Below, in pieces: positions 1 to 9,249 of a DNA stretch of 64,000 nt. The stretch's first letter is position 1. Each line of letters begins with the position of its first letter. The translations under genes and the position numbers were made by a program. The stretch comes from Hahella sp. KA22 (lineage in GTDB: Bacteria; Pseudomonadota; Gammaproteobacteria; Pseudomonadales; Oleiphilaceae). The notes beneath the pieces are model-generated. The model saw nothing but the letters and a program-made list of their open reading frames with translations, was not told where the DNA came from and made no database searches. The stretch covers positions 372,001-436,000 of the forward strand of contig NZ_CP035490.1 in assembly GCF_004135205.1 (NCBI RefSeq), written 5' to 3'.

Positions 1-40
1 TCATCCCGCGTTAGTGTTTCACTCGGTTGCGCCTGCGCAG

Positions 41-1357
41 CTATGCGCGCTGACGGGCAATAAAATCCCGATACCAGTGGCCGCTGGCTTTCAGCGTGCG
101 CTGCTGGGTGGCGTAATCCACGTAAGTCAGCCCGAAGCGCTTGCTGTAACCCCAGTTCCATTCGTAGTTGTCCGCCAGACTCCAATAGAAATAGCCGCGA
201 ATGTCCGCGCCCATCTCCATGGCCTGACGCAGCGCCTGCAGGTGTGTCTCCAGATAATGAATCCGCGCCGGGTCCTGCACTTCGCCATTCTCCATGCGAT
301 CGGGGAAGGCCGCGCCGTTCTCGGTGATGTAAATCGGCGGCGGCAGGTAGTCGCGGGTGATTCTCACCAAGTGCTGCGCCAGCCCTTGCGGATAGACTTC
401 CCAGCCCATGTCAGTCAGCCCCATTGCCGCCGGCGCCGGGGTTTGCGGATTAGCCTGGCTGAAGTAGCCGCGGGTGTAGTAATTCACTCCCAGGAAATCC
501 AGCGGCTGCCTGATAATGTCCATATCGCCGACCGTGACTTTGGGCGCTTTGTCGCCCAGATAGGCCAGCACATCCTGGGGATAGGCGCCGCGGAAAATCG
601 GGTCCATGTACCAGCGAATGTTGGTTCCGTCGTCCAGACGCGCCAGCTGGCGGTCTGCTTCCGAATCCGGGTTAGCCGGATACGTAGGGGTATGGTTAAG
701 CACGATGCCCACCGGCGTCTCGCGGTTCACCGCACGCATGCTCTGCAGGGCCAACCCGTGCGACAACAACAGATGATGAGACACCTGATAGGCCATCGCC
801 TCGTCCTGATAACCTGGTGCGAACTGGCCGGTGGCGTGTCCCAGGGTGGCGGTGCACCAGGGCTCGTTATGGGTGGAAATCGTTTTCACACTATCGCCGT
901 AACGTCGCATGAACTCCGCCGCATAGTCGGCGAATCGATAACAGGTGTCGCGATTGCGCCAGCCGCCCACGTCTTCCAGCGCCTGAGGCAGATCCCAGTG
1001 ATACAGAGTGACATAGGGCTGCAACCCTTTGACCAGCAGCGCGTCGATCAGGCGACTGTAAAAGTCGAACCCGGCTTCATTCCAGGCGCCTTTGCCATCC
1101 GGCTGCACCCGCGGCCAGGCGATAGAAAAACGGTAGGCGTCCACACCTAATCCAGCAATAAGATCCACATCTTCCTGGTAACGATGATAGTGATCGCAGG
1201 CGACGTCGCCGGTCTCGCCATTCACTGTCTTGCCCGGCGTATGAGAGAAGGTGTCCCAGATTGAGGGCCCCCTGCCGCCTTCATTGGCGGCGCCTTCAAT
1301 CTGGTACGCGCTGGTCGCCACGCCCCAGGTAAAATCCTTTGCAAATTTCTGATTCAT
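41..1357 (-). CDS. GH1 family beta-glucosidase
   Basis: A 438-residue glycoside hydrolase family 1 enzyme that would hydrolyse beta-glucosides such as cellobiose in the cytoplasm. The acid/base glutamate sits in THNEPW (E165) and the nucleophile in YITENG (E346); the N-terminal FTWGVATSAYQIEGA and the C-terminal YWSLADNYEWNWGY segments are typical of the family, and the length is normal. No signal peptide is seen. The start chosen is the ATG at 1357, which has AGAGG about ten bases upstream; a TTG nine bases further out is in frame but less well placed. It is the last visible gene of a minus-strand group with sugar ABC transporter genes, so it probably processes the imported sugar. Confidence 0.93.
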   Translation of the reverse strand: MNQKFAKDFTWGVATSAYQIEGAANEGGRGPSIWDTFSHTPGKTVNGETGDVACDHYHRYQEDVDLIAGLGVDAYRFSIAWPRVQPDGKGAWNEAGFDFYSRLIDALLVKGLQPYVTLYHWDLPQALEDVGGWRNRDTCYRFADYAAEFMRRYGDSVKTISTHNEPWCTATLGHATGQFAPGYQDEAMAYQVSHHLLLSHGLALQSMRAVNRETPVGIVLNHTPTYPANPDSEADRQLARLDDGTNIRWYMDPIFRGAYPQDVLAYLGDKAPKVTVGDMDIIRQPLDFLGVNYYTRGYFSQANPQTPAPAAMGLTDMGWEVYPQGLAQHLVRITRDYLPPPIYITENGAAFPDRMENGEVQDPARIHYLETHLQALRQAMEMGADIRGYFYWSLADNYEWNWGYSKRFGLTYVDYATQQRTLKASGHWYRDFIARQRA

Positions 1358-1395
1358 AAAATACAAGCCTCTTATTGCTTTCTAAATCGCCGCTT

Positions 1396-2235
1396 CTATC
1401 CCTTCAGCGCGCCGGCTGTCATACCTTCGATCAGCCTCCGCGACGCCAGAATGAATATGACGAGAAGCGGCGCCACGGCGATGGAGGAGCCTGCGCAGAT
1501 GGCGCCCCATGGCACTTGCCCGGAGCCCTGCAGCGCGCGCAGCGCCAACGGAACCGTGTACATTTCCATGTCCCGCATGACCACCAGAGGGGTCATGAAG
1601 TTGTTCCAGGATGTGATAAAAGTGATCAACCCGAGGGTGCCCATAGCGGGCCCCGTCAGCGGCAGCACGATATGACGGAAGGTGGCGAATTCACCGCAGC
1701 CGTCCATGCGCGCTGCTTCCAGCAACTCCCGGGGAATCGCCGAGCTGATGTACTGACGCATCAAAAATACGCCCAGGGCGCTGCAAGCCATAGGCAGATA
1801 CAGCGCCCGCGGCTCGTTCATCCACCCGAACAGCGTCATGATCAGGGTGGTGGGTATCATGCCGAGAAACGGCGGGATGAGGAGCGTGCTCATGACGATC
1901 ATGAACAACAGGTTCTTGTAGCGGAATTCATAGGTGGCGAAGGCGTAGCCCGCCAGGGAGCAGAAGAACAAATTCAACGCCGTGGTGATGATCGCCACAT
2001 AAAAGCTCACTCCCAGGTTATTCCAGAAGTAGGGCAGTTTCTCCAACAGCACCTGCACATTCGCCACAAACTGGCCGCCAAACCACACCGGCGGGGGTAC
2101 GGAAAGAATATCCGTGTTGCTGTGGGTGGCGAAAACGAACATGAAGTAAAAGGGTCCCAGCATGATCATTGCGCCAACCGCGACGACCATGAATGCGATC
2201 CACTGACCGGGGTCCAGGATGATGCGTTTTTCCAT
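1396..2235 (-). CDS. Sugar ABC transporter permease, MalG type
   Basis: A 279-residue inner-membrane permease of the carbohydrate uptake family CUT1 (MalG/LacG type), with about six hydrophobic segments. The cytoplasmic coupling motif that contacts the ATPase is visible as LLEAARMDGCGEFATFRHIV followed by LPL around residues 170-195. A GGGAG ribosome site lies six bases before the ATG. It follows the first permease gene by 13 bases, so the two are surely co-transcribed and would form the heterodimeric channel. No ATP-binding subunit is encoded beside it in the window. Confidence 0.92.
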   Translation of the reverse strand: MEKRIILDPGQWIAFMVVAVGAMIMLGPFYFMFVFATHSNTDILSVPPPVWFGGQFVANVQVLLEKLPYFWNNLGVSFYVAIITTALNLFFCSLAGYAFATYEFRYKNLLFMIVMSTLLIPPFLGMIPTTLIMTLFGWMNEPRALYLPMACSALGVFLMRQYISSAIPRELLEAARMDGCGEFATFRHIVLPLTGPAMGTLGLITFITSWNNFMTPLVVMRDMEMYTVPLALRALQGSGQVPWGAICAGSSIAVAPLLVIFILASRRLIEGMTAGALKG

Positions 2236-2248
2236 TGCCTGCTCCCGC

Positions 2249-3250
2249 CTAGGATTTTTCTTTGAAGGCTTTGTTGTTGGCCCAGGTCATCATCGCGATG
2301 ATCAGGAACAACAACCATGCGACCGCGGACGCCGTGCCGAAATCACTCTCGATATAAGCGGTGGCGTACATGTGCATCGCCGCCGTTTTGCCCGCCTGAT
2401 CCGGTCCGCCGATACTGGTGCCGCCCGGCCCCAGGCCGCCGGTGAGAATAAAGGGCTCCTCAAACAACTGCAGGTTGCCGATGATGCTGAGGGTGATCGC
2501 CAGAAACATCATGGGCCGCAGCAACGGCACGGTGATATGCCAGAACTGCTGGCGGCGGCTGGCGCCGTCGATGCTCGCGGCCTCATACAGATCCTTGGGA
2601 ATGGTCTGCAGCGCGGACAAGTACAACACCGTGTTCCAGCCCACGTAACGCCACCAGACCACAAATGAGATCACCCACTTGGTGTAACCGGGGTCGTTCC
2701 AGTCGATGTTCTCCGTAGGAAACACCCAGCTCAGAGGCCTGAGGCCGGCGACTTCCCACTGCCCCATTTGCGTCAGCAGCACATTGATCAGCCCATAGTC
2801 GCGAGAGAATAGCGACGTAAACACCAGGGAAATCGCCACGGTGGAAGTGATAAACGGCAGGAAATACAGCCCCACCACCGCATTGCGCCAGCGCGATAAA
2901 CGGGTGTGCAGGAAAAACGCCAGCGGTATCGCCGCGAGGTGTTGGGGAACTCCACTCACCAGCGCGATCCAGAAGGTGTTGTAGAGCGACTTGTGAAACC
3001 AGTCGTCCGTGAGCACGAACGTGAAGTTCTCGAAGCCGACCCATTTCATGCCGCCCAAACCGGTGGACGGGTCCCAGTAATGAAAAGACAGATAGATCGT
3101 AAACAGCAACGGAAACAATCCGAACACTGCGAACAGAATGAAAAACGGACTGATGAACACATAAGGCGCCGTTTTACGGGTCAACCAACTGCGTCTGGCT
3201 TTGACTGGCGTCGCCGCTGGCGTCTCCCGCCGCTCCATAACCGCCGACAT
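2249..3250 (-). CDS. Sugar ABC transporter permease, MalF type
   Basis: A 333-residue inner-membrane permease of the CUT1 sugar ABC transporters (MalF/LacF type). A basic N-terminus is followed by a first transmembrane segment (YVFISPFFILFAVFGLFPLL), and the EAA coupling loop appears as LYEAASIDGASRRQQFWHIT then VPLLRP near residue 225-255. Ribosome site GGAGG lies seven bases before the ATG. It sits between the binding-protein gene and the second permease gene; all point the same way. Confidence 0.92.
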   Translation of the reverse strand: MSAVMERRETPAATPVKARRSWLTRKTAPYVFISPFFILFAVFGLFPLLFTIYLSFHYWDPSTGLGGMKWVGFENFTFVLTDDWFHKSLYNTFWIALVSGVPQHLAAIPLAFFLHTRLSRWRNAVVGLYFLPFITSTVAISLVFTSLFSRDYGLINVLLTQMGQWEVAGLRPLSWVFPTENIDWNDPGYTKWVISFVVWWRYVGWNTVLYLSALQTIPKDLYEAASIDGASRRQQFWHITVPLLRPMMFLAITLSIIGNLQLFEEPFILTGGLGPGGTSIGGPDQAGKTAAMHMYATAYIESDFGTASAVAWLLFLIIAMMTWANNKAFKEKS

Positions 3251-3308
3251 TACCGGGCCTCCACTAAGTCTGATAGGGACTTTGGTTGTTCGCGCATCTC
3301 AAGTCCGC

Positions 3309-4547
3309 TTAGTAGCGGACCCGACGCTTGATGAGCTTGTGCGCATCCGCCAGCGCTTCCTTGATATCTTTATCGTGCAGCAGCACCTTATCCAGCTCGG
3401 CATTGACGATCTCATCGGCGATCGTGTCGTACTTGTTCACCGTAATGGCGGGAATGCGATCCGCCGCTTCTTTCCACTGAACGCGGGCCTTTTGTCCCCC
3501 CAGAAATTCGATGGGCTGTTGCAAAAACTGATCATTCTGCGCCGTGACCAGGGCGGGAAACGCGTCCAGTTTATGGAACGCCTCCAACTGCATGCTTTTG
3601 TTCAAAGCCAGGAAACGGATAAATTCCCACGCCTCATGTTTATGCTGCGCCTTGGCGGGGATAGCGTAAAAAGAGCCGCCCCAGCTGGCGTATACATTGT
3701 CGGGCAGTTGCTTGCTGCGCCACAGTCCGGCGGATTCCGGCGCAATCCAGTTGGCGAGATGCCCCGCCACCCAGGACCCCATCATCTGCGTGGCGATCTG
3801 GCCCCGTCGCAGCCCTTCGGTCCACTCGCTGGTCCAGGCTTTAACCTTGGCGTCGATACCGGCGTCACGCGCCTCTTTCGCCACTTTGAACGCTTTTTCG
3901 AAACGCGGACTGGTCACCAGTGAGTGGTTGTCCTTGTCAAAAAAGATGCCTTCGCCGTCCTCCAGGTCCGAACGGATGATGATGTCCTTCAGGTCGCCGG
4001 CGTGCGCCACCATGTACGCGCCGGTCTTTTCCTTCACTTTTTTGCCGGCGTCGATAAAGGCGTCCCAATTTTTTGAGAAAGCGCTTTCATCCACTCCCGC
4101 CTTTTGTAACAGGTCCTGGCGGTAAAACAAAGCGCCCGGACCGATATCCACCGGAATCGCCGCCAGATTGCCTTCTCCGCCAGTCGCCTGCGGAAGGGTG
4201 AACCTGGCGAATTGATCCTGATATTGCATGGCGTTGTAGGGAGGCTTGGATAAATCTTCAATGCCGCCGGAGGCGGCGAATTTGCCGATAAATCCGACTT
4301 CCACCGCCATGACGTCAGGCAGGTTGGAGCCGGTGGCGAGAGAGGTGGTCATCGCATTGTGGTGATCGCCGAAAGCCAGGCTGACCAACTTGATCTCCAC
4401 GTCAGGATGCGCTTCCTGGTATAGGGGTATGGCGGCTTTAATGCCTCTGTCCAGATCGGGAAATGAAGCCACTTCCAGAGTCACGGTTTGCGCGGCGACG
4501 CTTCCCGACATGGCCGCGCTCAACAGAAAAGCATGCATGATCTTCAT
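3309..4547 (-). CDS. Periplasmic sugar-binding protein of ABC transporter
   Basis: A 412-residue extracellular solute-binding protein family 1 member that would capture a sugar, probably a beta-glucoside judged by its neighbours, and deliver it to the two permeases. Residues 1-19 form a signal peptide ending SVAAQ with no lipobox cysteine, so it should be a soluble periplasmic protein. The ATG at 4547 is chosen because AGGAG lies nine bases upstream; a start 66 bases further out would bury the signal peptide. It is the first gene of the minus-strand operon, and a LacI-type operator lies about 95 bases before its start. Confidence 0.9.
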   Translation of the reverse strand: MKIMHAFLLSAAMSGSVAAQTVTLEVASFPDLDRGIKAAIPLYQEAHPDVEIKLVSLAFGDHHNAMTTSLATGSNLPDVMAVEVGFIGKFAASGGIEDLSKPPYNAMQYQDQFARFTLPQATGGEGNLAAIPVDIGPGALFYRQDLLQKAGVDESAFSKNWDAFIDAGKKVKEKTGAYMVAHAGDLKDIIIRSDLEDGEGIFFDKDNHSLVTSPRFEKAFKVAKEARDAGIDAKVKAWTSEWTEGLRRGQIATQMMGSWVAGHLANWIAPESAGLWRSKQLPDNVYASWGGSFYAIPAKAQHKHEAWEFIRFLALNKSMQLEAFHKLDAFPALVTAQNDQFLQQPIEFLGGQKARVQWKEAADRIPAITVNKYDTIADEIVNAELDKVLLHDKDIKEALADAHKLIKRRVRY

Positions 4548-4642
4548 CTTATTATTCTCCTGGGCCGGAGCCCTTACATCGAGGTTGGTTTTTGTGCTTA
4601 TTCTATTCATCAATGCGCTGTGTTATTTTGACAAAAACGTAA

Positions 4643-4656
4643 TGAAAACGTTTTCA
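4643..4656. promoter_or_regulatory. LacI-family operator
   Basis: TGAAAACGTTTTCA is a perfect 14-base palindrome with the central CG typical of LacI/GalR-family operators. It lies between the sugar-uptake operon and the divergent lacI-type gene, nearer the operon, so it is the likely site where that repressor acts. The site is seen directly; its ligand and the regulator that binds it are inferred. Confidence 0.8.
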
Positions 4657-4867
4657 AACACAGCAATTTTATAACGTCGTGCAAATACGCTTGTCAATAA
4701 AAAAATGAAAATATCCGGAAATTTCATTTATTATCAGAACCGTACGAGCACACGCCGGGAACGAATCCGTTCTTATACGATTCAGCGGCCGCATGCGAAG
4801 TGAAGAGTGACGTATGCGCATATCTTCCAGGGAATGACAGGATTTCGACGGGCTATGGGAGTTTAGC

Positions 4868-5920
4868 TTGGAACAGACAATCAGAAAAAACACAGTGAAG
4901 AAGAAGCGACTCGGCGCACAGCCGGCGGCCTCCACCGTCACCGAAGTGGCGAAGCGGGCGGGGGTTTCCGTCAGCACCGTTTCCCGTATTCTCAACGGCA
5001 CCGCCCGGGTTTCCGACGACAAACGCAGATCTGTGGAGCGGGCGATTGAGGACCTGAACTTCAAGCCCAATGTGCTGGCGCAAAGCCTTAAAAGCGGCCA
5101 GTCGATGACCATTGGCGTTATCACTCAGGCGGTAGAAAGCCCCTTCTTTAATGAGCTGCTCAAAGGCATTGAGGAAGGTCTGCAAGGATCAGGCTACGCC
5201 TCACTGATGGCCAGCGGCCACTGGAACAGCCAGAGCGAAATTGAACGCATCCGTCTGCTGATCGCGCGACGGGTGGACGGCATTATTCTGCTGACCGGCA
5301 ATCTCAACAACGAACAGATTCTGGATCTGGCCTCACAGACTCCCATTGTCGCCGTCGGGCATACCGCCCACTCGGATAACGCCGCGTCTATCTTTATAGA
5401 CAGCCGCATGGGCGGTTATCTGGCGACCAAGCATTTGATTTCTCTAGGCCATCGTAGAATCGCTCATATTCAGGGCCCGCAGGAACAGCACGACGCCAGC
5501 AACCGCCTGCATGGCTACAAAATGGCGTTGGAAGAAGCGGGCATCGCCTTTGACGAAGACCTGCTGGCGCAAGGCGACTTTATCGAGCCCGGCGGCCTGA
5601 TGGCGATGAATCGACTGCTCGACAAAGGCGTTTCTTTCAGCGCCGTCTTCTGCGCCAATGATCAGACCGCCTATGGAGCCCGTCTGGCGTTGTATCGCCG
5701 CGGCATCCGCGTGCCTGAGGACATGTCCCTGATCGGTTTCGACGATCTGCCCATGTCGTCCTACACCACCCCTCCCCTCACCACGATCCGGCAACCGGTT
5801 TATGAAGTCGGGCAAACCGCGGCGAAGCGGCTGCTGCGCCTGATTCGCGGCGAAGGCGCGGAGTCCGTCAATTTGAATGTGGAGCTGGTGATCAGAGAGT
5901 CCACGCGTCGCCTGGGCTAA
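4868..5920 (+). CDS. LacI-family transcriptional regulator
   Basis: A 350-residue LacI/GalR regulator: helix-turn-helix at about residues 23-45 (VTEVAKRAGVSVSTVSRILN), hinge helix with LAQSLKSGQS, then a periplasmic-binding-protein-like sensor domain with IDSRMGGYLATKHLI and ending VELVIRESTRRLG. The start is a TTG with GGGAG seven bases upstream; about 20 basic residues precede the DNA-binding domain, which is longer than usual. It is transcribed away from the sugar ABC/beta-glucosidase operon and most likely represses it in the absence of the sugar. Confidence 0.92.
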   Translation: MEQTIRKNTVKKKRLGAQPAASTVTEVAKRAGVSVSTVSRILNGTARVSDDKRRSVERAIEDLNFKPNVLAQSLKSGQSMTIGVITQAVESPFFNELLKGIEEGLQGSGYASLMASGHWNSQSEIERIRLLIARRVDGIILLTGNLNNEQILDLASQTPIVAVGHTAHSDNAASIFIDSRMGGYLATKHLISLGHRRIAHIQGPQEQHDASNRLHGYKMALEEAGIAFDEDLLAQGDFIEPGGLMAMNRLLDKGVSFSAVFCANDQTAYGARLALYRRGIRVPEDMSLIGFDDLPMSSYTTPPLTTIRQPVYEVGQTAAKRLLRLIRGEGAESVNLNVELVIRESTRRLG

Positions 5921-5922
5921 AG

Positions 5923-5942
5923 GCTGAAGCGGCGCGTTCAGC
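5923..5942. terminator. Possible bidirectional terminator hairpin
   Basis: GCTGAA and TTCAGC can pair around an eight-base loop in the 23 bases between the convergent lacI-type gene and the dehydratase gene. There is no good T tract on either strand, so this is weak. Confidence 0.3.
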
Positions 5943-5943
5943 G

Positions 5944-6960
5944 TTAAAGCTCGAACTCATTGAGATAATTGTCCCGCCACAGCGCCGACATCATTCCCTG
6001 ATCGACGTTGCCGCCGGTCAGGATCACCAACAGGCGTTTTTTGCCGCTGCGGCCTTTCAGCCACTGGCGCACGGCGTCCATGGTCATGGCGCTGGTGGGC
6101 TCGATATGCAGCTTGAGCAAATGCGTCAACCATTGCGTCCAAAACGCAATGCGCTGCTCTTCTACTTCATACAGGGCGTCCAGTTGTCGAATATATTCAA
6201 AAGTGATGTCGCCCACCGCCAGAGTTCTGGCGCCGTCAGCCAAGGTGTCCGGAGTGGCGCTCAGGCGATGAATCCTGTTTTCCCGCAGAGAAATCGCCGC
6301 ATCATTGGCCTGTAAGGGCTCCGCCGCAATCATCTCCGCTTTCGGCGCAAGCGCCCGCGTCGCAATCAATGTGCCGGAAACCAACCCGCCGCCGCCGCAG
6401 GGCGCAAACACCGCATCCACTTCCCCCAGTTCATGCAGCGCCTCATAAGCCGCAGTGCCCTGACCGCAGATGACCTGCTCGTGATTGTAGGGGGGAATCC
6501 AATACACGCCGGGGTCTTTGGCCGCTTCCAGCACTCGCTCGTCCACTTCGGCGCGGGTCGCGCACAAGGCGACTTCGGCGCCATAGGACTCCGTGGCGCG
6601 GGCTTTAACCCGGGAGACATTCTCCGGCATGAAAATCGTCGAAGGGATGCCAAACAGACTCGACGCCCAGGCCACCGCCTGCGCATGATTGCCGGAGCTG
6701 TTGGCGATGATGCGCTCTGGTCTGCGACCGTTCTCCAGCAGCCAGCGCACTGTGTTGCACCCGCCGCGGGCCTTGAACGCGCCTACTTTCTGCAGGCATT
6801 CAGCTTTGAAATAAACCTCATGTCCCAGCCACTGGTTCAGCAAAGACGAGCTGACTAACGGCGTTTCCAGGGTATACCCGTGTATTCTGCGTTTGGCTTG
6901 CGCAATGTCTGCGATGCCCAAAGTCCGATCATGCTCTAACGTCGTCACTATCCTGTCCAC
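5944..6960 (-). CDS. PLP-dependent threonine/serine dehydratase-like enzyme
   Basis: A 338-residue fold-type II pyridoxal-phosphate enzyme of the serine/threonine dehydratase, serine racemase and 3-hydroxyaspartate dehydratase group. The Schiff-base lysine is K63 in VGAFKARGG (the family more often has GSFK), the NSSGNHAQ motif binds substrate, and PCGGGGLVSG is the glycine loop for the cofactor phosphate. There is no C-terminal ACT domain, so it is unlike biosynthetic IlvA and closer to catabolic or racemase-type members. The GTG start has only a weak upstream ribosome site. It stands alone and converges with the lacI-type gene; the exact substrate cannot be told. Confidence 0.85.
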   Translation of the reverse strand: MDRIVTTLEHDRTLGIADIAQAKRRIHGYTLETPLVSSSLLNQWLGHEVYFKAECLQKVGAFKARGGCNTVRWLLENGRRPERIIANSSGNHAQAVAWASSLFGIPSTIFMPENVSRVKARATESYGAEVALCATRAEVDERVLEAAKDPGVYWIPPYNHEQVICGQGTAAYEALHELGEVDAVFAPCGGGGLVSGTLIATRALAPKAEMIAAEPLQANDAAISLRENRIHRLSATPDTLADGARTLAVGDITFEYIRQLDALYEVEEQRIAFWTQWLTHLLKLHIEPTSAMTMDAVRQWLKGRSGKKRLLVILTGGNVDQGMMSALWRDNYLNEFEL

Positions 6961-7158
6961 CTTAAATCAGCGTTACTGAATTCATTCCTGACAAGCGTCG
7001 CCCCACCGCCTCCCTCGTTCCTGTACGATCTGATACAAAACCGAGATAGAGCTCTACATGGCCAGCCACTTAAATAGCGCCGTCGGTGGGCGCTGCCGCA
7101 CCAACAAATTAGCCTACGCCGGGAAAAGCGTAAATCTGTTTTTTAAGTGGAGTTTGGA

Positions 7159-8778
7159 ATGAGTCCTCACAAAGTTCTGTCCTTGAGCGCAATGCTTGGC
7201 ATGATCGCCCTGTCTCATGTCGCGCTTGCGAAGGAACCTATTACGGCCAGAATCATCGGCGGCGATCAATCAGCCGGCGGCTATCCCTGGATGCTGTCTA
7301 TTCAGAACGCGACCCTGGGCGACCATTTTTGCGGCGCCAGCCTGATCGCGGAGCGTTGGGCGTTGTCCGCCGCGCACTGTATTGGCGACGAGCCGGCAGA
7401 CTCGGTGTTCGTCGTCGCCGGCGATTTTGATCTCAAATCGCAGGACAAAGGTCAACAGCGCGTCGGTGTAAAACGCTTCGTGCATGCGCTGGGCGAGCCC
7501 TATGGCGACCTGATGCTGCTGGAGCTGAAAGAAGCGGTCAAACATCCGGTTATTCCCCTGGCGGATGAAGCCACTATGGCGTCGCTGGCGCCCAACGCCT
7601 CTTTTACCGTAATGGGCTGGGGCAATATGTCTGCTGACGGCGCCGACTATCCTGACAAGCTGCGCCAGACAGAGGTTCCCCTATACGATCAGGCCGAGTG
7701 CGCAACCGCCTATAGCGCAATAAGTGGAACGATCGACGACACTATGATGTGCGCCGGTTACCCAAAGGGGGGAAAAGATACTTGCGACGGCGACAGTGGC
7801 GGACCCATGCTATGGGACAACCATGGCGCGTTGACGCAGGTTGGCGTAGTCAGTTTTGGCGAAGGCTGCGCCAAAGCTGGTTTTCCCGGTGTTTACGCCC
7901 GCGTCGCCACCTTTAATACGTGGATCAAAGAGCAAATGGCGCAGGCGGACGGTCTTGCGATCAGCCAGACGGACTTCAGACAGATTAGCGCCGGCTACAA
8001 GCTTCAGAAGACTTTGACGCTCACCAACAACAGCCAAAAAGACTTGGTATTACAGGGGCTCACCTTAACCGGAGACAGTGGCTATCAAATTGACGCCTCC
8101 GCCTGTGACAATGCGATGCTGAAACCCGGCGCCGTCTGTCATCTGGTCCTGACGCTTCAGTTCGCGGAAACCGGGCGTAAAACCACAAAGCTAACGATCA
8201 ATAGCACGGACAGCGCACATCCGAACTGGACTTATGTCTTCTCGGCGCAGTCCATCAACAACGCCAACTTCAAGCTGGGACAAAACGCCACCTTCATTTG
8301 GGGACAGAGCCAGGAAGGCGACTGGACTCAGCGTGAAGAAGACGGCAAGCGGACACTGACTACAGAATTGAGTGAAAAGAAAAGCCAGTCACTGCTGCTA
8401 ACCCACTTCAGCGGAAAAGGCGTATTCAGCTTCGAGTGGAAAATCGAAAATAGCGCCGCAGAAGACCTCAATTTATACATCGACGGCCAGCGCATATTTG
8501 ACGCCAAAGCGGAAGGTGAATATAAGCGATTCCAACACACCTTGAACGATGGCCAGCATACCGTTTCCTGGTCGTTCCAGGACGTCAGCGAACAGACCAC
8601 GAGCGAAAACAAACGCGCCCACATTCGGTCCGTCGCTCTCGACGCCTCCGAAGGCAACGGCAAAAAAGGCGGTGGCGGCGCTATCGGATTCCTGCTGCCG
8701 CTTCTCGCTCTGCTATGGCTGGCGCGCCGATATACGAGCGACAATTGTCAACCCAATTACAGGAGGTCGCCGCAATGA
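7159..8778 (+). CDS. Secreted trypsin-like serine protease with GlyGly-CTERM tail
   Basis: A 539-residue exported protease. Signal peptide residues 1-24; propeptide to R31, then IIGG as the activated N-terminus of a peptidase S1 domain. The triad is H73 (SAAHC), D117 (YGDLMLLEL) and S213 (CDGDSGGPM); the aspartate in KDTC suggests cleavage after Lys/Arg. A beta-rich C-terminal part follows, then a tetraglycine, a hydrophobic segment (AIGFLLPLLALLWLA) and RR at about 505-527, which is the GlyGly-CTERM signal processed by rhombosortase in organisms with type II secretion. About 13 residues follow the RR, slightly longer than usual. The ATG at 7159 has GGAG six bases upstream. Its stop overlaps the next start (ATGA). 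Confidence 0.93.
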   Translation: MSPHKVLSLSAMLGMIALSHVALAKEPITARIIGGDQSAGGYPWMLSIQNATLGDHFCGASLIAERWALSAAHCIGDEPADSVFVVAGDFDLKSQDKGQQRVGVKRFVHALGEPYGDLMLLELKEAVKHPVIPLADEATMASLAPNASFTVMGWGNMSADGADYPDKLRQTEVPLYDQAECATAYSAISGTIDDTMMCAGYPKGGKDTCDGDSGGPMLWDNHGALTQVGVVSFGEGCAKAGFPGVYARVATFNTWIKEQMAQADGLAISQTDFRQISAGYKLQKTLTLTNNSQKDLVLQGLTLTGDSGYQIDASACDNAMLKPGAVCHLVLTLQFAETGRKTTKLTINSTDSAHPNWTYVFSAQSINNANFKLGQNATFIWGQSQEGDWTQREEDGKRTLTTELSEKKSQSLLLTHFSGKGVFSFEWKIENSAAEDLNLYIDGQRIFDAKAEGEYKRFQHTLNDGQHTVSWSFQDVSEQTTSENKRAHIRSVALDASEGNGKKGGGGAIGFLLPLLALLWLARRYTSDNCQPNYRRSPQ

Positions 8779-9170
8779 GCGATTGCTATTCTTACCAAAG
8801 AACGAAAGCGCACAGCAGAATAATATTAGCCCTGGGACTGACGTTATCTATGGCGGCGACATCAGGGTACGCCGAGGAGACGGAGGCGCCGCAAACCGGC
8901 GTTCCCCTGAGCCGACCCGCCGTGCTGCAGTCCGTGTCGATTCAACTGGATCAGTTGGTCTTCAGCGTTAAAAGCACAGGATGCACGCGGCGGGATGATT
9001 TCCGGCTTTTCTGGGAAGGTCCAGATCTGACAGTAGTGCGCCTGAAGCCGGACATGTGCCGCAAAAAGGCCCACTGGGCGACCTTTTCCTTACCCTTGAC
9101 CGACCCGGAGCTACAGGAGTGGGAAAGCCTGTATATCAATAACCCTTTGGTTATCCACTCCGGGCCCTGA
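8775..9170 (+). CDS. Small secreted protein coupled to the protease
   Basis: A 131-residue protein I do not recognise. Residues 1-34 look like a long-n-region signal peptide (hydrophobic stretch IILALGLTLSMAATSGYA), giving a mature protein of about 97 residues with two cysteines (STGCTRRDDF and DMCRKK) that could form a disulfide. The ATG overlaps the protease stop by four bases and has an AGGAGGT ribosome site at 8761-8767, so it is translated with the protease. Its pairing suggests a role with that enzyme, such as inhibitor, chaperone or adaptor, but this is only inferred from position. Confidence 0.8.
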   Translation: MSDCYSYQRTKAHSRIILALGLTLSMAATSGYAEETEAPQTGVPLSRPAVLQSVSIQLDQLVFSVKSTGCTRRDDFRLFWEGPDLTVVRLKPDMCRKKAHWATFSLPLTDPELQEWESLYINNPLVIHSGP

Positions 9171-9249
9171 TGCGAACGCGCGCCCGGTGACGACGCATAG
9201 CACGGGCGCTGGCCTGATGTCAGCGGAAATAGAATGGAGAAAACGAAGC

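Noticed and set aside
14-1150. Long open frame opposite the beta-glucosidase gene
   Set aside because: It lies wholly antisense to a clear GH1 gene and its product has no recognisable features; long antisense frames are expected in GC-rich DNA.
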